Both the position numbers and the translations under genes were made by a program. 64,000 nt of DNA, from NCBI GenBank assembly GCA_965216135.1, contig CBDCFL010000023.1, positions 642,246 to 706,245 of the forward strand, written 5' to 3'. The notes below the pieces were generated by a model. The model searched no databases and had not been told where the DNA came from. It worked only from the letters and a program-made list of their open reading frames with translations. Positions 54,932 through 63,839 of the stretch are shown piece after piece (positions within the stretch are counted from its first letter, which is position 1; each line of letters starts with the position of its first letter). The stretch comes from CBDCFL01 sp965216135 (GTDB taxonomy: Bacteria > Pseudomonadota > Alphaproteobacteria > Rhodobacterales > Rhodobacteraceae).

Positions 54932-55435
54932 CTAAATTTCGTATCGCTTGCGCTCAAAATCGGCCAGTTGGCCGTCTGACAGTGCGATGTCGGAAAGCCG
55001 ACCGTACGGTGCAAAGCCAATCGCCGCGTAGTAGGCCAGACCGAGAGGATTGTCGGCACCGATCGTTGCGTCGATACAAGTCACCCCGGCGGCATCCGCC
55101 GCGGCCCGGGTTTCGGCAAAAAGCGCGCGCCCGACGCCACTGCCGCGCGTCGCGCCGGCAACGAATGTGGCGATCACCGCGTAGTCGGCTGGCATTGGGT
55201 CGGGGCCATCCCAATTCGGATCCGCCCACTCAAGCGCCTGAAAGCCGCAAATTGCGTTGCCGTTTTGGGCGACAAAACAACTGATGGACCGCTGGGGCCG
55301 GATGTGGTGGTTGAGCATTCGGCCTGCGTCGAAGGGATTGCGGTGCGCGGTGGTGCCGCCCGCCTCGATAATCGCGTTCAAAATGTCGGCGAGCGGGTCG
55401 GCGTCGTCGTCGGCGGCAGGCCGCACCTGGATCAT
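54932..55435 (-). CDS. GNAT-family N-acetyltransferase
   Basis: The 167-aa protein has a GNAT fold: IQVRPAADDDADPLADILNAII at the N-terminus, ISCFVAQNGNAICGFQAL in the middle, the acetyl-CoA loop TFVAGATRGSGVGRALFAE (Q/RxxGxG/A pattern), and DNPLGLAYYAAIGFAPYGR at the end. The substrate is unknown. It overlaps the HD gene upstream by 4 bases. Confidence 0.86.
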   Translation of the reverse strand: MIQVRPAADDDADPLADILNAIIEAGGTTAHRNPFDAGRMLNHHIRPQRSISCFVAQNGNAICGFQALEWADPNWDGPDPMPADYAVIATFVAGATRGSGVGRALFAETRAAADAAGVTCIDATIGADNPLGLAYYAAIGFAPYGRLSDIALSDGQLADFERKRYEI

Positions 55436-56022
55436 GTCATCCGCGCCAGCAGTGCCTCGTGGCGGGCAGTGAACTCTGCGCGCACATCGATGGGCGCGCG
55501 CAACAAGATAGTTTCATCCTTGATGTCACCGTGATGCGGCGTGCCGAAAATTTTGTCGGCCTCGGCCCGGGTGAAGCCCGCGATCTGGGTTGCCTCAAGC
55601 CAGGCGCTGGTGCGGTCGGCCCGTTTGATCTGTTTCTTGATCGCAGGCGGGATGGCGGCGGGGAGTGAGAAGCGCAGGTGTATCGCCGCGCTCAGGCGCT
55701 GGTCAAGCTCGTCATAGCCCGGCCCGACGGCTGCCTTGACCGGGCTGATCATATCGCTGATCACATATTCCGCCGCGTCGTGCAGAAGCGCGGCGAGTTT
55801 CCACTTAGGCTCTAACGCAAGATTTTTGCCCGAAAACAGCCGTTCAACCAAAAGCGAATGTTCAGCCACCGAATAGGGAAAATCGCCAACTGTCTGACCA
55901 TTCCAGCGCGCAACAAAGGCCAGGCCATGGGCGATGTCCTCAATCTCGATATCCACCGGCGTCGGATCCAGCAGATCCAACCGGCGACCCGAGAGCATTC
56001 GTTGCCAGGCGCGCGCGGCCAT
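55432..56022 (-). CDS. HD-domain phosphohydrolase (YfbR 5'-nucleotidase-like)
   Basis: Started at the ATG at 56022 it is 196 aa. The HD motif is visible as VAEHSLLVERL and LAALLHDAAEYVISDMISPVKAAVG, followed by AIHLRFSLP and later ADRTSAWLEA with the distal Asp. HD proteins of this group remove phosphate from nucleotides. The open frame to 56160 is probably not translated. It is cotranscribed with the GNAT gene. Confidence 0.88.
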   Translation of the reverse strand: MAARAWQRMLSGRRLDLLDPTPVDIEIEDIAHGLAFVARWNGQTVGDFPYSVAEHSLLVERLFSGKNLALEPKWKLAALLHDAAEYVISDMISPVKAAVGPGYDELDQRLSAAIHLRFSLPAAIPPAIKKQIKRADRTSAWLEATQIAGFTRAEADKIFGTPHHGDIKDETILLRAPIDVRAEFTARHEALLARMT

Positions 56023-56593
56023 TGCTAGGGCTCCTGTGGTTGGTGGGTATAGATCAGATTGCCGTGCAGCCTGCCCGTATTGCCATACTTTGGTCGCGGG
56101 AATTGTTTGCGAAGCCAGCGCGGCTGATCGAAATTTTCCAGGATCAGGACCGGACACCACCGGTGTATTATGTGATAAGCCCCAATAAGCGCGCTGCCTT
56201 CATGGCCCTCGACAGATGGCCGGTGATTCAGCCCGTCGGGAACTGAATATTTCCCGTATTGGTTTTCGGCTGTGCCTGCTGTTGCGCCCATTTTTCCGGC
56301 ATTCACGCTGTGATCGGCGGCAGTGTTGCGTTTTGCCGCGCGAAGTCAATTGGCTGTGCAGGGGCCGAAAGAATATTCCCCGGTTCTGCCTGATTTTCGG
56401 CTAACCCCCTGTAGGTGCTCTGGAAAGCGATCCGTGTCACTTTCGCGCGACGCCTTTGTGTTGCCCAGATTGCGGTAAATTGCTGCCTGAATGCCTATAT
56501 ACGTTGGCATGAACAGGGAAGATTTGCAGATAATGGGCGGTGCCGCCCGAAAATAGCAGATGGCGGTTCGTCCGGAAACGGAAGGGAACCATC
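56023..56593. other. 571-bp gap before a small secreted protein gene; no confident gene
   Basis: Two overlapping frames are possible. On the plus strand, 56022-56246 reads up to RTPPVYYVISPNKRAAFMALDRWPVIQPVGN, but its only upstream start is a TTG on the HD start codon. On the minus strand, 56306-56025 encodes 93 aa ending YTHQPQEP. I cannot decide between them and recognise neither; 56250-56590 holds no frame I would support. The promoter for the following gene is probably here. Confidence 0.35.
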
Positions 56594-56908
56594 ATGTTCA
56601 AACGCATTGTCTCTGCGGCAGTGATATTCGGGACGCTCGCGCTGGTGCCGCCTGCCCAGGCGCAGACCGCCAACCCGTGCATCGATCGCACGAAAATCGT
56701 CCGGTCGCTCACCGAAAAATACAATGAAAGCCAAACCGCGTTGGGCCTGCAAAACTCTGGCCAGATGCTGGAAATCTGGACCTCCGCCGATACAGGCACG
56801 TTCACCGTGCTGATAACGCGCCCCGATGGGATCAGCTGCATCGTATCATCGGGAGAGTTTTGGCGGACCGCGTTTCCGGTTGCCGACAAAAAAGGCCTGG
56901 CCGGCTGA
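56594..56908 (+). CDS. Small secreted protein of unknown function
   Basis: From the ATG at 56594 the protein is 104 aa with a clear signal peptide (MFKRIVSAAVIFGTLALVPPAQAQ). A mature domain of about 80 residues contains KIVRSLTEKYNESQTALGLQNSGQMLEIW and GTFTVLITRPDGISCIVSSGEFW, with two Cys that could pair. A purine-rich ribosome-binding site (GGAAGGGA) precedes it. I do not recognise a characterised family. It reads toward ahcY with 82 bases between. Confidence 0.75.
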   Translation: MFKRIVSAAVIFGTLALVPPAQAQTANPCIDRTKIVRSLTEKYNESQTALGLQNSGQMLEIWTSADTGTFTVLITRPDGISCIVSSGEFWRTAFPVADKKGLAG

Positions 56909-56916
56909 TACCGTGC

Positions 56917-56934
56917 AATCGGTAATTGCCGATT
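56917..56934 (+). terminator. Weak hairpin between the small secreted protein gene and ahcY
   Basis: AATCGG and CCGATT flank a TAATTG loop 8-25 bases after the stop. The T-run is poor, so it may only attenuate. Confidence 0.3.
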
Positions 56935-56990
56935 AACAGGCGCAATGCTATCTGCCCGTTCGACTTAACCGACAAGCAGGGACGGGCCGG

Positions 56991-58382
56991 ATGGCGCAAG
57001 ATTATATTATCAAAGATATTTCGCTGGCCGAATTTGGCCGCAAAGAGCTGACTATCGCCGAAACCGAGATGCCGGGCCTGATAGCGTTGCGCGAGGAATA
57101 TGGGCGCGCCAAGCCACTGGCAGGGGCGCGGATCGCCGGGTCGCTGCATATGACCATTCAGACGGCAGTGCTGATTGAAACGCTGGTCGCGCTGGGCGCG
57201 GATCTGCGCTGGGCATCCTGCAACATATTTTCCACGCAGGATCACGCAGCTGCGGCGATTGCGGCGAGCGGGGTGCCAGTTTTTGCGGTCAAGGGTGAAA
57301 CGCTTGAAGAATACTGGCACTACACCGACCAGATTTTCCAGTTCACCGATGGCGCCAACCTGATCCTTGACGATGGCGGAGATGCGACGCTGTACATCCT
57401 GATGGGCGCGCGGGTTGAGGCCGGTGAGACCGACCTGATCGAAGTGCCGACGAGCGAGGAAGAGGTGTGCCTGTTCGCCCAGATCAAGAAACGTCTGAGC
57501 GAAAGCCCGGGATGGTTTACACGCCAGCGCGAGCGACTGGTGGGCGTCAGTGAGGAAACCACCACCGGGGTTCGCCGGCTGTATGATCTGCACAAGAAGG
57601 GGTTGCTGCCGTTTGCGGCGATTAATGTGAACGACTCGGTAACCAAGTCGAAGTTCGACAATAAATACGGGGTCAAGGAATCGCTGGTCGATGGCATCCG
57701 CCGGGCAACCGACACGATGCTGGCCGGTAAAGTTGCGGTTGTTTGCGGCTATGGCGATGTGGGCAAAGGCTCGGCAGCGTCACTTGCGGGCGCGGGCGCG
57801 CGGGTGAAAGTGACCGAAATAGACCCTATTTGCGCGCTTCAGGCGGCGATGGATGGCTATGAGGTTGTGACGCTGGAAGATGAGGTCGGCGCTGCCGATC
57901 TGTTCATCACCACGACCGGCAACAAGGACGTGATCCGCATCGAGCACATGCGACAGATGAAGGATATGGCGATCGTCGGAAATATCGGCCATTTCGACAA
58001 TGAAATTCAGGTTGCAGCGCTGAAAAATCACAAATGGACCAACATCAAGGACCGGGTGGATATGATCGAGATGCCGTCGGGCAGCCGGATCATCCTGTTG
58101 TCCGAGGGGCGGCTGTTGAACCTGGGCAATGCCACCGGCCATCCGTCTTTTGTGATGTCGGCGTCTTTCACCAATCAGGTGCTGGCGCAGATCGAGCTTT
58201 GGAACAAGGGCGACGAGTACGGCCCCGGCGTATTCATCCTGCCCAAACATCTCGACGAAAAGGTTGCACGCCTGCATCTGGGGCGGATCGGAGTGAAGCT
58301 GACCGAGCTTAGCAAGGACCAGGCCGATTACATCGGGGTGACGGTCGAGGGGCCGTTCAAGGCGGAACATTACCGATACTAG
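56991..58382 (+). CDS. ahcY: S-adenosylhomocysteinase
   Basis: This NAD-dependent enzyme splits SAH to adenosine and homocysteine, relieving product inhibition of methyltransferases. The 463-aa length is normal. The substrate region has KPLAGARIAGSLHMTIQTAVLIETL and CNIFSTQDHAAAAIA; the NAD motif is VVCGYGDVGKGSAASLAGAGARV; the C-terminus ends EGPFKAEHYRY. A riboswitch in the short leader was looked for and not seen. Confidence 0.97.
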   Translation: MAQDYIIKDISLAEFGRKELTIAETEMPGLIALREEYGRAKPLAGARIAGSLHMTIQTAVLIETLVALGADLRWASCNIFSTQDHAAAAIAASGVPVFAVKGETLEEYWHYTDQIFQFTDGANLILDDGGDATLYILMGARVEAGETDLIEVPTSEEEVCLFAQIKKRLSESPGWFTRQRERLVGVSEETTTGVRRLYDLHKKGLLPFAAINVNDSVTKSKFDNKYGVKESLVDGIRRATDTMLAGKVAVVCGYGDVGKGSAASLAGAGARVKVTEIDPICALQAAMDGYEVVTLEDEVGAADLFITTTGNKDVIRIEHMRQMKDMAIVGNIGHFDNEIQVAALKNHKWTNIKDRVDMIEMPSGSRIILLSEGRLLNLGNATGHPSFVMSASFTNQVLAQIELWNKGDEYGPGVFILPKHLDEKVARLHLGRIGVKLTELSKDQADYIGVTVEGPFKAEHYRY

Positions 58383-58536
58383 CGGGCTATGAGCGAAGCT
58401 GATCGCAAAAGCCCCGGGCGTCGCCGGTTGCAGCGGCTGATCGCTATGGCGGTTGTCATTGTGGCTGTAACCTGGGGGTTGCATCAGGCACTGATCCGGC
58501 CGAATTCTCTGGTTCCGGCGCAGTGGAACCCACTTA

Positions 58537-59698
58537 TACCAGCGGCATTTAACATTGACCGATATGGGCCCATTTTCGCATTCCGATTGATGTGATGGTT
58601 TCGGGCTGTGCGATGAGCTTTTTCCAAGCTTCGCATCCAGCATCGACGATGGCATTGTAGTCTTCGAACACGCGGTTGGAGAGCCAATTGGCGCGCAAGT
58701 ACTGCCAGATATTTTCCACCGGGTTCAGTTCCGGAGCGCGCGATGGCAGCAGGATGATGGTGAGGTTCTTCGGGACTTTGAGTTTGCCGGTGGTGTGCCA
58801 TCCGGCCCGATCCATCAGCACAACCGCATGGGCCTTTCGGGCGACGTGGCGGCTGATCTCGTCGAGATGCATCTGCATGGCTTGCGCGTCCGCCCAAGGC
58901 AGCATGAGCGCCGCCCCCTTGCCGTGAGCCGGACAGATGGCACCGAACAGATAGGCGTTGTGATAGCGCTGATCGGCCGGCTGGCGGGGGCGCGTGCCCT
59001 TTCTCGCCCACAGGCGCGTCAGGCCATTCTTCTGGCCAAGGCGTGCTTCGTCCTGGAACCAGATCTCCACCGGCGTTCCCGCTGGCAGGTCAGCTATATG
59101 CACCTGGAGCGTGTCGGCGAAGTTTTTTTTAAACGCCTCGATGATCCGCTTATCCTGCCTGGGATGCTGCGGGCGGGCGCTGATATGGGCAAAGCCCAGT
59201 TCGCCAAGCAGTCTGGATATCCCGCGCTCGGAATAGATGACGCCAAAGCGCGCCTCGATCACCCGCTTCAGGTCGATCCGCCGCCAGCGGACAACCCCGT
59301 CCACCGCCGGGTCGGGGCCGGTCTCGACAATCTCGCCAAGTTCTTTCATCTGGACATCGCTCAGGTAGCGCGTCCGGCCCGCGCCCTTGCGGTTGGTGAG
59401 GCCATCCGGTCCCTCTTCGTTGAACCGGTGAACCCAGTCCCGCAGGGTTTGGCGATCCATCCCACCGATCCTTGCGGCCTCTCCACGGCGCATGCCATCG
59501 TAGACCGCCGCAAGAGACAACAGACGGCGGCTCTGCCGGGCATCCTTGCAACGGCTGGCGAGTTTACGAAGGTGGCGGGCATCAAAGTCGCGACGAAGCG
59601 GAACACTGGCTGGCATGGCGATCCTCCTTTGCCAACCTTGAATCAGATCAAAACCGATTTGGGAATCCCCACAGAGTCAGAAATTGATGCCGTTGGTA
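58537..59698 (-). mobile_element. IS630-family insertion sequence, copy 2
   Basis: This 1162-bp element matches copy 1 (3577-4738) with three base differences by eye, in the same orientation. The host flanks show TTA at 58534-58536 and 59699-59701. The target gene continues in frame across the junction once the element is removed. Confidence 0.94.
58549..59616 (-). CDS. IS630-family transposase (copy 2)
   Basis: 355-aa single-frame DDE transposase, same domain layout as copy 1 (HTH near residue 50, D in WFQDEARLG, D in VLMDRAGWH, E in LNPVENIW). It differs in one residue near the C-terminus (CEAWKKL). Both copies look able to encode an intact protein, so the element may still be active. Confidence 0.95.
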   Translation of the reverse strand: MPASVPLRRDFDARHLRKLASRCKDARQSRRLLSLAAVYDGMRRGEAARIGGMDRQTLRDWVHRFNEEGPDGLTNRKGAGRTRYLSDVQMKELGEIVETGPDPAVDGVVRWRRIDLKRVIEARFGVIYSERGISRLLGELGFAHISARPQHPRQDKRIIEAFKKNFADTLQVHIADLPAGTPVEIWFQDEARLGQKNGLTRLWARKGTRPRQPADQRYHNAYLFGAICPAHGKGAALMLPWADAQAMQMHLDEISRHVARKAHAVVLMDRAGWHTTGKLKVPKNLTIILLPSRAPELNPVENIWQYLRANWLSNRVFEDYNAIVDAGCEAWKKLIAQPETITSIGMRKWAHIGQC

Positions 59699-59929
59699 TT
59701 AGACCGCTGCGCGTCAGCGATCCGCTGACGGTGCTTAGCAGCTGGAAACTTGGCCGTGCAATCGAGGATCGAGACCTGTGTCATGACGTTTTAGCGGCCG
59801 CGGCGCGGGTGACTTTCCTGAGCGCCGTTCACCGCTCGCCGCAGTGCCACATATCCAAACGCGTTGAGGTGGCCGGCGTTGGCGCGGCGAACGTTGGGCC
59901 GGTGGAGACGAGTTGTGCGATTGCGTTAA

Positions 59930-61390
59930 CAGCCCGTTGACGAAGTCGGCACTGGACGCAAGCGGCCTGGTCTGATTCTTTGATGTTCTGATTTGACCGG
60001 AGGATTCGCCGATGGCGATGGGACAGCAGAAGGATCGTCAGGGGGACTTGATGGTGGGCTGGGCGGAGATGCCGCGCTCGCCGGGTCATGTGTTTTACGA
60101 CCGCCTGCAGTCGGTGCTGATCGAGGGCGGCTTCGACGCCTTTGCCGAGGCGAGCTGCCGGCCCTATTACGCGGCCAGGATGGGCGCGCCCTCGGTGCCG
60201 CCCGGGCGCTATTTCCGCATGCACCTGGTGGGCTACTTCGAGGGCATCGACTCAGAGCGCGGTCTGGAGTGGCGTTGCTCGGATTCCCTGTCGCTTCGGG
60301 AGTTCCTGCGGCTTGAGAACCGGGAGCGGGTGCCGGACCATTCCTGGCTGTCACGGACCCGCACGCGCCTGCCTCATGAAGTTCACACGGCGATCTTCGA
60401 CTGGGTTCTGGCGCTGATTGCCGAAGCAGGTCTGGTCAAGGGCGATCGTATCGGGGTGGATGCCTCGACCATGGAGGCCAACGCGGCGCTGCGCAACATC
60501 GTGCGAAGGGACACGGGCGAGGGTTACCGGGGGATGCTGGAGCGCTTGGCCCAGGAGAGCGGTATCGAGACGCCCACGGCCGAGGACCGGGCGCGTCTGG
60601 ACCGCAAGCGCAAGGGCAAGAAGCTCTCGAACCAGGACTGGGTTTCCAGGAGCGACCCCGAGGCCAAGATCGCCAAGATGAAGGACGGCACGACCCATCT
60701 GGCCTACAAGCCTGAGCACGCGGTGGATCTGGACACCGGCGCGGTGGTGGCGGCCGAGCTGCACCCCGCCGACGAGGGCGACACGACGACGCTTCCCAAG
60801 ACGCTGGCGGCGGCCCAGGAGAACCTTGCCAGCGTTGACGCGGCGCCGACGGCTGAGGACCCGGCCGAATGTGTGACCGACAAAGGCTATCACTCACGGG
60901 CGGTCTTGAAGGCCTTGGACAACGGCCCGTGGAAGACGCGGATCGCCGAGCCCAAGGCGAAGGGCTTCGCGCGCTGGCGCGGCGACGAGGCGGCGCGGCG
61001 GGCGGTCACCAACAACCGGACCCGGCTGTTATCGGGGGTGGCCAAAGAAGCCTTCAAGCTGCGCGCCGAGATCGTCGAGCGCTCCTTCGCCCACAACCTC
61101 GATCGCGGCGGCATGCGCCGGACCTGGCTTCGGGGCCGCGAGAACGTGCACAAGCGATACCTGCTTCACGTCGCCGGCCACAACCTCTCGTTGCTGATGC
61201 GCCAACTCATCGGTGCCGGCACCCCGCGCGAGGCCGTGGCGGGCGGATATGGCGGTATTTTCGTGCTGCTCACGCCCACCGGGGCCATGCTGGTCGCACT
61301 GGGGGTCTCGCAAAGCGGCCAGACGGTTTTCGCCGCCGCATTCCTCATCTGGGAGTGAGAGCCGGAAAAAGCCACTTAATCAACGGGCTG
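59930..61390 (+). mobile_element. IS1182-like insertion sequence
   Basis: The 1461-bp element is bounded by inverted repeats (CAGCCCGTTGA on the left; its complement TCAACGGGCTG on the right) and flanked by a TTAA repeat (59926-59929 and 61391-61394). It is inserted in the extensin-like gene, 231 bases beyond IS630 copy 2. It carries one large transposase gene. Confidence 0.92.
60012..61358 (+). CDS. IS1182-like (DUF772/DDE) transposase
   Basis: The 448-aa protein begins with a DUF772-type N-terminal domain (HVFYDRLQSVLIEGGFDAFAEASCRPYYA, PPGRYFRMHLVGYFEGIDSERGLEWRCSDSLSLREFL) and a DDE domain: the first Asp in KGDRIGVDASTMEAN, the second in AECVTDKGYHSRAVL, and a Glu in LRAEIVERSFAHNLDRGGMRRTWLRGRENVHKRYLLH. 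The family assignment to IS1182 is by these features and remains to be confirmed. Only one copy is in the window. Confidence 0.86.
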   Translation: MAMGQQKDRQGDLMVGWAEMPRSPGHVFYDRLQSVLIEGGFDAFAEASCRPYYAARMGAPSVPPGRYFRMHLVGYFEGIDSERGLEWRCSDSLSLREFLRLENRERVPDHSWLSRTRTRLPHEVHTAIFDWVLALIAEAGLVKGDRIGVDASTMEANAALRNIVRRDTGEGYRGMLERLAQESGIETPTAEDRARLDRKRKGKKLSNQDWVSRSDPEAKIAKMKDGTTHLAYKPEHAVDLDTGAVVAAELHPADEGDTTTLPKTLAAAQENLASVDAAPTAEDPAECVTDKGYHSRAVLKALDNGPWKTRIAEPKAKGFARWRGDEAARRAVTNNRTRLLSGVAKEAFKLRAEIVERSFAHNLDRGGMRRTWLRGRENVHKRYLLHVAGHNLSLLMRQLIGAGTPREAVAGGYGGIFVLLTPTGAMLVALGVSQSGQTVFAAAFLIWE

Positions 61391-62856
61391 TTAAGGCTGG
61401 CGATGTGGGAGCGCCATTCCCTGCAACCCGCCGCGCAGGCCCATCTCGGCACTGCTGTCACAGCGATCGCCGAGGCGGGCAGCTATAATTGCCGCACAAT
61501 GCGTACCGGGCGGGCCGCGAGTACACGCATGAGCACCCATGCAACCGCCGAGGCAATTGACATAGTCGGATTTTCCCTGGCTGACGGTGGGCAGGTCACA
61601 TTGCTTGCCGATTGGCAGGGACCGAGTGCCAGGGCGGACTTTTTGCGCGCCATCATGCGCGGCTCGTGCCGGTGGTTTCGCACGGTTTTGTCGCCGGATT
61701 ACAATGCCCTGCACAGGGACCACTTTCACCTGCAGTCGCGGGGATGGGGCACGTGCCGCTGATACGGCGACCGGGTTCTTTCTACGCTGCGCTAACTAAG
61801 CCACAATCGCGAAAACGGGCGAATATTGCGGCTGTTTCGGTGGCGATCCGGGTCGCTGGGACATCTGAGAAGGCCCCCGACAGAACGTCAACCGCCTGTG
61901 TTTGGGAGGTGGGTTCTGCGAGCAGGCGCCAAATGCGATGCGCGCCCACGTCGAGGTGGATGATGCGCGTCATGTCGGCATTTGTGGCAATAATTTCGCC
62001 GTCAAGGGTCTTAAGATCGGCACGGGGCACCTGAAGTAAGGGCATGTCGGGATCACTGGCCACCGTTTGTGGCGGGACAGGCGGCGGCAGTTCAGGCAGA
62101 TCAGGCATGATATCTGGCGCGGTCAGGTCGCCGAGGCGGTCCTGGAGCAGCGCGGCGGCGTCGCTGGGCTTGTCGTAGGCAAGTTCGTACGCGGGAACCG
62201 ATTCAGCCAGAGCAAAAAGGCGGGCAAGTATTTCTCCGCCGGTGGCCTGGCGGGCAAAATTCTGATGCAGAAGGGACTTGAGCATCACTCCGCGTGACAT
62301 GTGGCGCAGCTCTGGCCCGGCGCCGGATTTGCGGATCAGGCGAACCAATGCGCCGATGGGCACCCGCGTGCCGTGCGGCGCGATGTCGGGGCTGGTGATA
62401 TATTGATACTGGCGGTTGCCGGGGCCACTGTGTGCGCTGACGTAGGCGCGGATTTCTGGCAGCAATGTATCTGGCAGCGGCAGACGAAGGCGAAGCGGCG
62501 CGCCCGTGGCTATGCCATCCATGGTCCCGGACGGGCGTGGGATTGGAATTACGTCATCGCCAAAGACGCGATGCCCGCGCGATGCTAAAGTCATCGTCAG
62601 AGCGGATTTGCCGGTGCGCCGGATGGCCGGGAAGACAGCCAGGGCACTGCCCAGCTGAACGCTGGCGGCATGCAGGCACAGCTCATCCGGCTGCTCGACC
62701 GCGCGTTGACGGGACGTTGCGGCGATGATGTCGCAGACCGCGTTCACCGGGCCTTTGTAGTGGGGGGTTTTATCGGAGTGGCCGGTGGAAAGCTCGTAGA
62801 TGCCGTCACTTTGAGAAAGCGTCGCGAATGGTTCCGCCCGCAATTGACCGGCCTAA

Positions 62857-63827
62857 GAGTCCGTCCGGAGACTTTATGTAGGATTACAGAGTTTTCGGAG
62901 CATGAGTCGAATGGACGCGAGCTTGATGAAGGCGAGCGCGTTGCGGTTGAGGTTCTCCCAGTCCTTGGCCAGTCGGCGGCAGCGGTTGAGCCAGGCGATG
63001 GTGCGTTCGACCACCCAACGCCTGGGCTGGACGACGAAGCCCTTCACCCGATCGGATCGCTTGACGATCTCGGTCTCGAGATCGGGCAGGATGCCGGCCA
63101 GGGCGCGGTGAAAGACCGGCCCCTGATAGGCGCTGTCGGCGAACAATTTCCCGAGAAAGGGAAACAGACCGAACAAGGTCGCCAGCAGCGCGAGACCGCC
63201 GTCGCGATCCTGAACGTCGGCGGCGGTGACGATGCCGTGCAGCAGCAAGCCTTGCGTATCGACCAGAACATGCCGCTTCTTGCCCTTGATCAACTTGCCG
63301 GCATCGAAGCCGTGGCTGTCGATGCGAGCCCCCCTTTTTCAGCGCTTTTCACACTCTGACTGTCGATGATGCAGGCCGTGGGGCTGGCTTCGCGCGCGGC
63401 TTTCTCGCGGCACTTGAGGTAGAGCGCATGATGGATGCGATCCAGCGTGCCGTCCCAGTTCCACAGGCCGAGGTACTCATGCACGGTGCTTCTGGGCGGC
63501 AAATCCTTGGGCAGCGCGCGCCACTGGCAGCCGGTGCTCAGAATGTACATCACGCCGTTGATCACCTCGCGGATAGCGACGCGCCGTTTGCCGCCGCCGG
63601 GCTTGCCCGGCGGGATCAGCGGCTCGATATGCGCCCATTCCGCATCGGTCAGGTCGCTCGGATAACGCAGTTTGTCGCGGTTGTAGCGCGGGCGGTTGTC
63701 GGCAGTCCACATGGGGCACCTCAAGAGCAAATTCACCACCCCAGAGAATCACAGCTGATTCAGCTCTTCAAGAGGGGGCGCGCCGGATAACCGATTCATC
63801 CGACTCATAAAGTCCCCGGACGGACAC
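62857..63827 (-). mobile_element. IS5/IS427-like insertion sequence
   Basis: Terminal repeats are GAGTCCGTCCGGAGACTTTATG on the left and GTGTCCGTCCGGGGACTTTATG as the complement of the right end. Flanking bases are TAA (left) and TGA (right), close to the TNA target of this group. Two transposase frames are joined by a likely -1 frameshift. It lies inside the HprK/PqqD gene. Confidence 0.88.
62874..63712 (-). CDS. IS5/IS427-like transposase (two frames, probable programmed -1 frameshift)
   Basis: The upstream frame (from the ATG at 63712; 63739 possible) gives the N-terminal domain YPSDLTDAEWAHIEPLIPP, GKRRVAIREVINGVMYILSTGCQWRALPKDLPPRSTV and the first Asp in ACIIDSQSVKSAEKGG. The downstream frame gives KGKKRHVLVDTQGLLLHGIVTAADVQDRDG, the second Asp in LFADSAYQGP, and WVVERTIAWLNRCRRLAKDWE with the catalytic Glu. 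They join at an A5-G6 stretch near 63330 where a -1 slip would fuse them, as is known for this group. Confidence 0.9.
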
Positions 63828-63839
63828 TGAGGGTGCAGG

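Larger units (their letters stand above)
58389..61762 (+). pseudogene. Extensin-like C-terminal domain protein interrupted by two insertion sequences
   Basis: Three exon-like pieces join into one extensin family protein. Piece 1 (58389-58536) has an N-terminal anchor (LIAMAVVIVAVTWGLHQALI) and NPL; piece 2 (59702-59929) continues RPLRVSDPLTVLSSWKLGRAIED and PQCHISKRVEVAGV; piece 3 (61395-61762) gives RLAMWERHSLQPAAQAHLG, SYNCRTMRT, MSTHATAEAIDIVGFSLADGGQVTLLADWQG and DYNALHRDHFHLQSRGWGTCR. Removing an IS630 copy (with one TTA) and an IS1182-like element (with one TTAA) leaves the frame perfect. The conserved His/Asp-rich D-x-H-F-H-L end suggests a metal-dependent wall-acting fold. As found it cannot be expressed whole. 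Confidence 0.9.

Noticed and set aside
56022..56246. Plus-strand 74-aa ORF after the HD gene
   Set aside because: Only a TTG at the exact position of the opposite gene's start would begin it; no recognised family and a competing minus-strand frame.
56909..56990. SAH riboswitch before ahcY
   Set aside because: The leader is only 82 bases and shows just a short hairpin, not the SAH riboswitch core.
58795..59940. Long plus-strand ORF (381 aa) antisense to IS630 copy 2, with a similar one in copy 1
   Set aside because: It is the mirror of the transposase frame and has no recognisable domain; GC-rich coding sequence often gives open antisense frames.
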